Assembly: GCF_009932375.1 (NCBI RefSeq)
Contig: NZ_BLJG01000067.1
Location: forward strand, 26,473 to 90,472
Reading direction: 5' to 3'
From: Pseudomonas juntendi
Lineage (GTDB): Bacteria > Pseudomonadota > Gammaproteobacteria > Pseudomonadales > Pseudomonadaceae
DNA length: 64,000 bases
Positions 58,928-64,000 of this stretch are shown in pieces. The notes below the pieces were generated by a model. That model worked only from the letters and a program-made list of their open reading frames with translations, was not told the origin of the DNA and did not search any database. Made by a program: the position numbers and the translations under genes. Numbering within the stretch: position 1 is the first letter of the stretch; every line of letters starts with the position of its first letter.

Positions 58928-61246
58928 ATGAAGCTGATTGACCTGTTGGTCCAGGAAGTCCGTGCCAGCGCTGCGTACAACTCCAACGTTCAAACCGCCC
59001 CCAGCGTGATTCTCTGGACCGATAAGCTGCGTCAGTGGGAGCCGGCCTTGCCTTTGTTGCAGGCGGCTATGCCTGAGCTGATTGTGCTGGGTGACTATGC
59101 GCCTGAGGCTAGAACCGGTCCGGCTATCTGGATCAAGTGTGCGGTTGAGGGGGTGTTGCCTGGCATTGAGCTGCCCGCCGAACGTACGCCGATTGTGTAT
59201 TTGCCAGGCTATGAGCGCCGAGATTTACGCGCTATCGCCGCTTGCCCGGAGGCGCTCAAGCCGCTGGCGGAGTTGCAGTACCGTGGCTGCTGGTGGATCT
59301 ACAGCAATTCCGGTCGGGATTGGACGGTGAATGCCTTCCTGGTATCGAGCAACGGCGGTGCCGGGCTGGATGTGGCCAAGGATGAGAAAAGCCAGCAGGT
59401 TTTGCTGCGCGTACTGCCTGAAATTCTCGAAAGCGAGCGCGATGAGCTGAGCAACCGTCGCCTGGAAGCAGCGGACTTCAACAAGTTGGTCAGCAGTGAT
59501 CCGGTCAGAGATTTACTCAGCTGGATGAATGACAGCCAAGCCTGCCGTGAGCGCTGGGAGCCGGCACGCTGGCAGGCGCTGGTGGGTATTTGCGATGCCG
59601 AGTACCATTTTAATCCGGAGCGGGATGGGGAGCTGACTGCAGCGGAGTTGCTGTGCCAGCGCCAGGGTATTTGGGACGGCGTATGGCGGCGTTTTGTCGA
59701 GTCTTGCACCCACTACCCGCAGTTGCCGCAGTTGCTGTTGAAGGTGCAGGCTGACCTTGCTGCGAGCGGTGACAGCTACCCTTCGATCAATGCCAGTGAA
59801 GAACAGCAGCTTGAGCAGGACTTAAGCGGGTTGCTTGAGCAGGAGCCTGCCAAGGTTCGCTTGGCTATTGCTCAGCTTGAAGCGCGGCATGCTGCGCGTC
59901 GTGAGTGGGTGTGGTTCTCGCTTGAGATGGCTCCGTTGGCTGGCGTTCTGCAGCATCTGGCGGAAATTGCCAAGGCCACGACAACCACCTTCTCGGGAGT
60001 TGACCCGGAGGAAATGGCAAGCCAGTACAAAGAGCACTACTGGCAGGCGGATGATCATGCGCTGCGAGCGCTGGCTTATCCGTTGTCTTTGGTACAGCAG
60101 GGGTTGGTGCAGGGCATCCTGGATCTGATTTACACCCCGTGGCTGGATGGCATCACTTCCAACTTCCAGAACCTGGTGCGCACTAAGGGCTACCCGGGTT
60201 CTGGTCAGGTCAATGAGGCAACTGCTGACTATGCCGCGACCGGCGAGGCGGTTTTCTTCGTAGATGGTTTGCGCTTCGATACGGCTCAGCGCCTGGCGGC
60301 CAAACTGCAAGATCTGGGTGATATTAAGCTCGCTTCTAACTGGGCGGCGTTGCCTTCGGTGACTGCTACGGCCAAGGCGGCAGTTACCCCTGTGCATGAT
60401 CGCTTGACCGGGCGTGTGACCGATCGAGACTTCGAACCCAGTTTGCTGGATGAGGATAAAGACTTTTCAGCTCACTACCTGCGCAAGCTGCTGGACGAAA
60501 AGAGCTGGCAGTACCTGGAAGAAGGAGAGTCGGGTAGTTCGTCCTCGAATGCCTGGCTGCAAAGTGGCGATATTGATAAGGAAGGCCACGTAAAAGGGCT
60601 GAAACTCGCCGCGCGCATCGACACTCTGCTGGATGAGGTGGTGGAGCGGGCTGAGGAACTGATCGCTGCTGGCTGGCGGAGAATCCGCATTGTTACTGAC
60701 CATGGCTGGTTGCTGACGCCCAAGCCGATGGTGAAGGTCGATTTGCCCAAGCATCTGACAGAGACTCGCTGGGGCCGTTGCGCGGTCATCAAGGATGCTG
60801 TCGATACGGGCTATCAGCAGGTGGGCTGGTACTGGAATAGCGCTGTTAGCATTGCATTGGCGCCGGGAGTTTTTAGCTTCAAGGCCGGTCAGCACTATGA
60901 TCACGGAGGCTTGAGCCTGCAGGAGTGCCTCACTCCGGTCATTGAGCTGCGCAGCACACAAGCGCCCATCTCCGTCTCTGCAGTTACCGCGACCCTGTCG
61001 GATATTCGCTGGTTAGGCCTGACCTGCAAGGTGCAGGCTGCAACCCAGGCAGACGGTGTATTGGCGGTGCTGAGAACACATGCGGGTGAGGCGGATTCCG
61101 AAATCAGCAAGCGCAAGCCGCTCAAAGAAGGCAAGTGCAGCCTCTTGGTGGATGACCAGTATGAGGGCAGCTCTGCGGTGTTGGTGCTGCTGGATGATCA
61201 AGGCAATGTGCTGGCGAAGAAGCCGACATTGGTAGGAGACGAATAA
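58928..61246 (+). CDS. pglZ: BREX phosphatase-fold protein PglZ (type B)
   Basis: A 772-residue PglZ protein. The alkaline-phosphatase-fold metal sites appear as FVDGLRFDTAQRL (about 443-455), IVTDHGWLLTP (about 588-598) and HYDHGGLSLQE (about 655-665). The N-terminal part is helical and unlike type A PglZ. PglZ is essential to BREX; its phosphodiesterase/hydrolase action is known from related proteins, though its true target is not. Followed directly by brxL. Confidence 0.92.
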   Translation: MKLIDLLVQEVRASAAYNSNVQTAPSVILWTDKLRQWEPALPLLQAAMPELIVLGDYAPEARTGPAIWIKCAVEGVLPGIELPAERTPIVYLPGYERRDLRAIAACPEALKPLAELQYRGCWWIYSNSGRDWTVNAFLVSSNGGAGLDVAKDEKSQQVLLRVLPEILESERDELSNRRLEAADFNKLVSSDPVRDLLSWMNDSQACRERWEPARWQALVGICDAEYHFNPERDGELTAAELLCQRQGIWDGVWRRFVESCTHYPQLPQLLLKVQADLAASGDSYPSINASEEQQLEQDLSGLLEQEPAKVRLAIAQLEARHAARREWVWFSLEMAPLAGVLQHLAEIAKATTTTFSGVDPEEMASQYKEHYWQADDHALRALAYPLSLVQQGLVQGILDLIYTPWLDGITSNFQNLVRTKGYPGSGQVNEATADYAATGEAVFFVDGLRFDTAQRLAAKLQDLGDIKLASNWAALPSVTATAKAAVTPVHDRLTGRVTDRDFEPSLLDEDKDFSAHYLRKLLDEKSWQYLEEGESGSSSSNAWLQSGDIDKEGHVKGLKLAARIDTLLDEVVERAEELIAAGWRRIRIVTDHGWLLTPKPMVKVDLPKHLTETRWGRCAVIKDAVDTGYQQVGWYWNSAVSIALAPGVFSFKAGQHYDHGGLSLQECLTPVIELRSTQAPISVSAVTATLSDIRWLGLTCKVQAATQADGVLAVLRTHAGEADSEISKRKPLKEGKCSLLVDDQYEGSSAVLVLLDDQGNVLAKKPTLVGDE

Positions 61247-63295
61247 GTGGAAATGGATACGCTGGACCACAAGGCTGCTGAGTCCTTTGAGGGTTATCTG
61301 GTCCGCAAGGATCTGGTGCGAACCTTCGCCCGCCAGTTCCCGGTACCCACCTATGTGGTCGAGTTCATGCTGGGACGGTACTGCGCTTCCACCAATCCCG
61401 ATGAGATTGAGGAGGGGCTGGAGATTGTGCAGCGCCAGCTGTCTTCCAGAACCGTGCGCGCGGGCGAGGAAGAGCTGTTCAAGGCCAGGGCTTACAAGAC
61501 AGGTTCGGCCAAGCTGATTGATATTGTCAGCGTACGCTTCGTGGAAAAAGAGGGGTGCTATCTGGCCAGTTTGCCCAGCCTGAACCTGAACCGGGTGCGC
61601 ATCCCTGACCAGATAGTCGATGACAACGAGCGCCTGTTGACCGGCGGTTTTTATGCTGAGGTCACCCTTGAGTATGACGGGGTGATTGCTGAGGAGAAGG
61701 GCAACGCTTTTGGTATCTCCGAGCTGCGGCCGATCCAGATGTCCAAGCGCAACGTGCTGGACATCATGGCCGAGGCCCGTAGTCATTTCAGCAGTGAGGA
61801 GTGGCGCGACTTTCTGGTGCGCTCCATTGGCCTGGAGGCCAGCGCGCTGACCTCGCGTGCGAAAGATGCCATTTTGCTGCGGATGATCCCGTTCGTTGAG
61901 CGCAACTACAACATGGTTGAATTGGGGCCGCGGGGCACCGGCAAGAGCCACCTTTTCCAGCAGGTATCTCCCTACGCCCACCTGATTTCCGGGGGCAAGG
62001 CGACGATCGCCAAGATGTTTGTGAATAATTCGAGCGGACAGCGCGGCCTGGTGTGCCAGTACGATGTGGTCTGTTTTGATGAGGTGAGTGGGATCTCCTT
62101 TGACAGCAAGGAGGGGATCAACATCATGAAAGGCTACATGGAGTCCGGTGAGTTCAGCCGTGGCAAGGAAAGCATTCGTGCTGATGGCTCCATGGTGTTT
62201 GTGGGTAACTTCGATGTAGACGTGGAGCACCAGCAGCGCGTTGGCCATTTGTTTGGCCCGCTGCCTGCTGAAATGCGTGATGACACGGCGTGGATGGACC
62301 GTATCCATTGCTATCTGCCTGGCTGGGATGTACCGAAGATGAACAAGGATCTGGCCACCGATCATTTTGGTCTGGTTAGCGACTTCTTCTCCGAGTGCAT
62401 GAGCCGCCTGCGATTTGAGAGCCGTGTATCCGTGATGCAAAACCGCGTTCACCTGGGCGGCGCTCTCAGTGGTCGTGATACCAACGCGGTCAACAAGACG
62501 GTATCGGGCTTGCTGAAGTTGATGTACCCCAAACAGGATATGCCGGTCTCCGATGAAGATCTGGAGTGGGCAACGCGCTTGGGCCTTGAGGTTCGCCGGC
62601 GGGTGAAAGAGCAGCAGAAACGGGTGGGGGCTGCCGAGTTCCGCAATACCCATTTCAGCTATTTCATTGGCGATGATGGCGTCGAGAAGTTCGTTGCAAC
62701 CCCTGAGCTGAGAGCTGATAACGAGATCGGTGACGATCCGTTGGAGCCGGGTCAGATCTGGACCATCAGTGAAGGGGGGGCGGATATTGATGACAATGCC
62801 GGCCTGTACCGGATTGAGGTCAATGAAGGGCCTGGTTCTGGGGTGAAGATTCTCAATAACCCAGCACCTGCCGCGTTCAAAGAGTCTGTGCGCTATGCCG
62901 AACAAAACCTGTACTCACGTGCAGGGCAGTTGATTGGCGACCGCGATCCGCGCTCCCATGAGTTTTCCATTCAACTGCGGGCTTTTGATGCGGCGAAGCG
63001 CGGCTCTAAGTTGGGGATGGCAGCGCTAATCGCCATGTGCAGCAGCTTGCTGAAGAAGTCCGTCAAAGGTGGGTTAATCGTCGTTGGTGAGATCAACCTG
63101 GGTGGCTCAATCGAGCCCATCAGCAATGCAGTAAACATCGCCGAGCTGGCTGTGGAGAAGGGCGCTAGCGCATTACTGATGCCAGTTGCCGCGCGTCGAC
63201 AGCTCTACGATCTGTCTGATGACATGGCCACCAAAATCGACATTCAGTTCTATCAGGATGCCCGCGATGCGCTGTTGAAGGCGGTTGTGGAGTAA
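61247..63295 (+). CDS. brxL: BREX Lon-like AAA+ protein BrxL
   Basis: A 682-residue AAA+ protein. Walker A GPRGTGKSH lies at about residue 227, Walker B VVCFDEVSG at about 274. The C-terminal Lon-related domain contains RGSKLGMAALIAMCSSLL and KGGLIVVGEINLGGSIEPI. I cannot place the Lon catalytic lysine with confidence, so protease activity is doubtful. BrxL forms DNA-encircling rings in characterised systems and is needed for exclusion, not methylation. GTG at 61247 has AGGAG at proper distance; ATG at 61253 is an alternative. Confidence 0.93.
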   Translation: MEMDTLDHKAAESFEGYLVRKDLVRTFARQFPVPTYVVEFMLGRYCASTNPDEIEEGLEIVQRQLSSRTVRAGEEELFKARAYKTGSAKLIDIVSVRFVEKEGCYLASLPSLNLNRVRIPDQIVDDNERLLTGGFYAEVTLEYDGVIAEEKGNAFGISELRPIQMSKRNVLDIMAEARSHFSSEEWRDFLVRSIGLEASALTSRAKDAILLRMIPFVERNYNMVELGPRGTGKSHLFQQVSPYAHLISGGKATIAKMFVNNSSGQRGLVCQYDVVCFDEVSGISFDSKEGINIMKGYMESGEFSRGKESIRADGSMVFVGNFDVDVEHQQRVGHLFGPLPAEMRDDTAWMDRIHCYLPGWDVPKMNKDLATDHFGLVSDFFSECMSRLRFESRVSVMQNRVHLGGALSGRDTNAVNKTVSGLLKLMYPKQDMPVSDEDLEWATRLGLEVRRRVKEQQKRVGAAEFRNTHFSYFIGDDGVEKFVATPELRADNEIGDDPLEPGQIWTISEGGADIDDNAGLYRIEVNEGPGSGVKILNNPAPAAFKESVRYAEQNLYSRAGQLIGDRDPRSHEFSIQLRAFDAAKRGSKLGMAALIAMCSSLLKKSVKGGLIVVGEINLGGSIEPISNAVNIAELAVEKGASALLMPVAARRQLYDLSDDMATKIDIQFYQDARDALLKAVVE

Positions 63296-63348
63296 CAGCT
63301 CGCCTTGATGGTGGAGCGCAGACCCAAAAAGAAAAAACTGGCCGACCT

Positions 63349-63380
63349 CAACGTGAGCAGCCATTCGGCTGCTCACGTTG
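63349..63380. terminator. Hairpin behind brxL
   Basis: A perfect 13-bp stem (CAACGTGAGCAGC, 63349-63361, with 63368-63380), loop CATTCG, with imperfect outer pairing. It stands 53 bases after brxL and just behind the converging small membrane gene. No U-run, but its position suggests the BREX operon ends here. Confidence 0.6.
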
Positions 63381-63391
63381 AAGGTGGCCGT

Positions 63392-63574
63392 TTAGCGGGC
63401 TGTGCCTGGCTTTGCACTCAGCAGCCGAGCGAAGACCCAGCAAGCCAGGAGAACAGCGACCAGCAGTGGTGGAAAATGCACCATCAGAATCACCAGCAGC
63501 ACGATTGCCAAGCAGCCTACAAGGATGCCAGCGAATACGAACACAGCTGCGAAGGTACGTAGCCAAAGCTTCAT
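63392..63574 (-). CDS. 60-residue two-helix membrane protein
   Basis: A small, very hydrophobic protein starting MKLWLRTFAAVFVFAGIL, with two probable membrane helices (about 6-30 and 32-50) and a basic end. AAGGAGGCGGC before the ATG is a strong ribosome-binding site, which is the main support. It converges with brxL and follows the RadC-like gene by 9 bases, so the two are likely co-transcribed. Function unknown. Confidence 0.6.
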   Translation of the reverse strand: MKLWLRTFAAVFVFAGILVGCLAIVLLVILMVHFPPLLVAVLLACWVFARLLSAKPGTAR

Positions 63575-63583
63575 GCCGCCTCC

Positions 63584-64000
63584 TTACAGGTAGCCCTGTT
63601 CTGCCAGAGAGACGCAGCCTTCCTGGCCGACCACGATATGATCCAGAGTTCGCACCCCGACCAAATCCAGCGCTTGCCTGAGTTTGTGAGTGAGATTGCG
63701 ATCCGCCAGGCTTGGCTCGGGGTCTCCAGAGGGGTGGTTGTGCACGAGGATCATTGCGGCGGCGTTGTGCTCCAGGGCTAACTTCACGACTTCGCGCGGG
63801 TAAACACTGGCGCCGTCCAGGGTGCCTCGGAACAGCTCATGAAAGTCGATCACACGGTGTTTGCTGTCGAGCATGAGCAGTGCAAACACTTCATGCTCAT
63901 ACTCGGCCAGCAGGGCTTGCAGGTGGCTAAATACCTCCTTGGGTGATGTCAGTGCTCGCCCCCGGCGCAGGCGCAGAGTGGCGTAACCGCTCCATAAACC
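63584..64000 (-). CDS. RadC-type JAB-domain protein (start beyond the window)
   Basis: The frame is open from the right edge to TAA at 63584, showing 138 residues. The JAB/MPN metal motif is ILVHNHPSGDPEPSLAD (HxH, then S and D), and HELFRGTLDGASVYPREVVKLAL is the typical RadC segment. The visible upstream part reads RRGRALTSPKEVFSHLQALLAEYEHEVF. Island-borne RadC/YeeS-like proteins of this type are common; a DNA repair role is doubtful. The N-terminus is missing. Confidence 0.85.
   Translation of the reverse strand, partial: GLWSGYATLRLRRGRALTSPKEVFSHLQALLAEYEHEVFALLMLDSKHRVIDFHELFRGTLDGASVYPREVVKLALEHNAAAMILVHNHPSGDPEPSLADRNLTHKLRQALDLVGVRTLDHIVVGQEGCVSLAEQGYL

Noticed and set aside
61013..62905. 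A 630-codon frame opposite pglZ and brxL
   Set aside because: Shadow of brxL, with typical antisense composition.

Overview
The window is a chromosomal segment of a high-GC gammaproteobacterium of the Pseudomonas putida group. The evidence is the gene order metH / cti / nfuA, rbsBACRKD, and thrS-infC-rpmI-rplT-pheST-ihfA-merR-tRNA-Pro, together with typical Pseudomonas protein sequences. Two intergenic hairpin repeats of one family lie just behind nfuA and metH. Species assignment is inference from remembered gene order and protein similarity; no search was run.

Positions 1-41,111 are core genome. They hold the end of a spore-coat-U-type pilin, an M14 carboxypeptidase, an aldo/keto reductase, sulfite reductase with its DUF934 partner, a periplasmic sugar-binding-like protein, metH, cis/trans fatty acid isomerase, an acyltransferase, nfuA, and a SCO1 + PCu(A)C copper-delivery pair. 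Next come an azlCD-araC operon, a LysE/YqcI pair opposite a LysR regulator, a GNAT enzyme and periplasmic asparaginase. The ribose operon follows and ends in a periplasmic nucleoside hydrolase, so extracellular nucleosides may feed the ribose transporter. A cold-shock gene and the translation cluster close the core. infC probably starts at ATT, and thrS has a structured leader.

At 41,035-41,111 a tRNA-Pro(GGG) marks the edge of an accessory island. The first 4 kb is decayed mobile DNA: two segments of one IS3-type element flanking an unknown ribbon-helix-helix protein, an AlpA-type regulator, two strong perfect hairpins, and a YfjJ/YagK (inovirus Gp2-like) replication protein.

Positions 45,081-63,295 form one tightly packed, same-strand operon, a type I BREX phage-defence system: brxR (interrupted by an in-frame TAG), brxA, brxB, brxC, pglX, then an accessory block, pglZ and brxL. 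The block between pglX and pglZ is the most interesting part of the window. It holds a DUF932 protein, a GmrSD/BrxU-like modification-dependent nuclease, and an ATPase + DUF4276 (TOPRIM-like) pair that resembles a nested PARIS/OLD-type abortive system. The pglX gene also has an AT-richer stretch where the target-recognition region should be, suggesting specificity exchange. Behind brxL are a hairpin, a 60-residue membrane protein and a RadC-type JAB protein that runs off the end. No integrase, rRNA or CRISPR array is seen.
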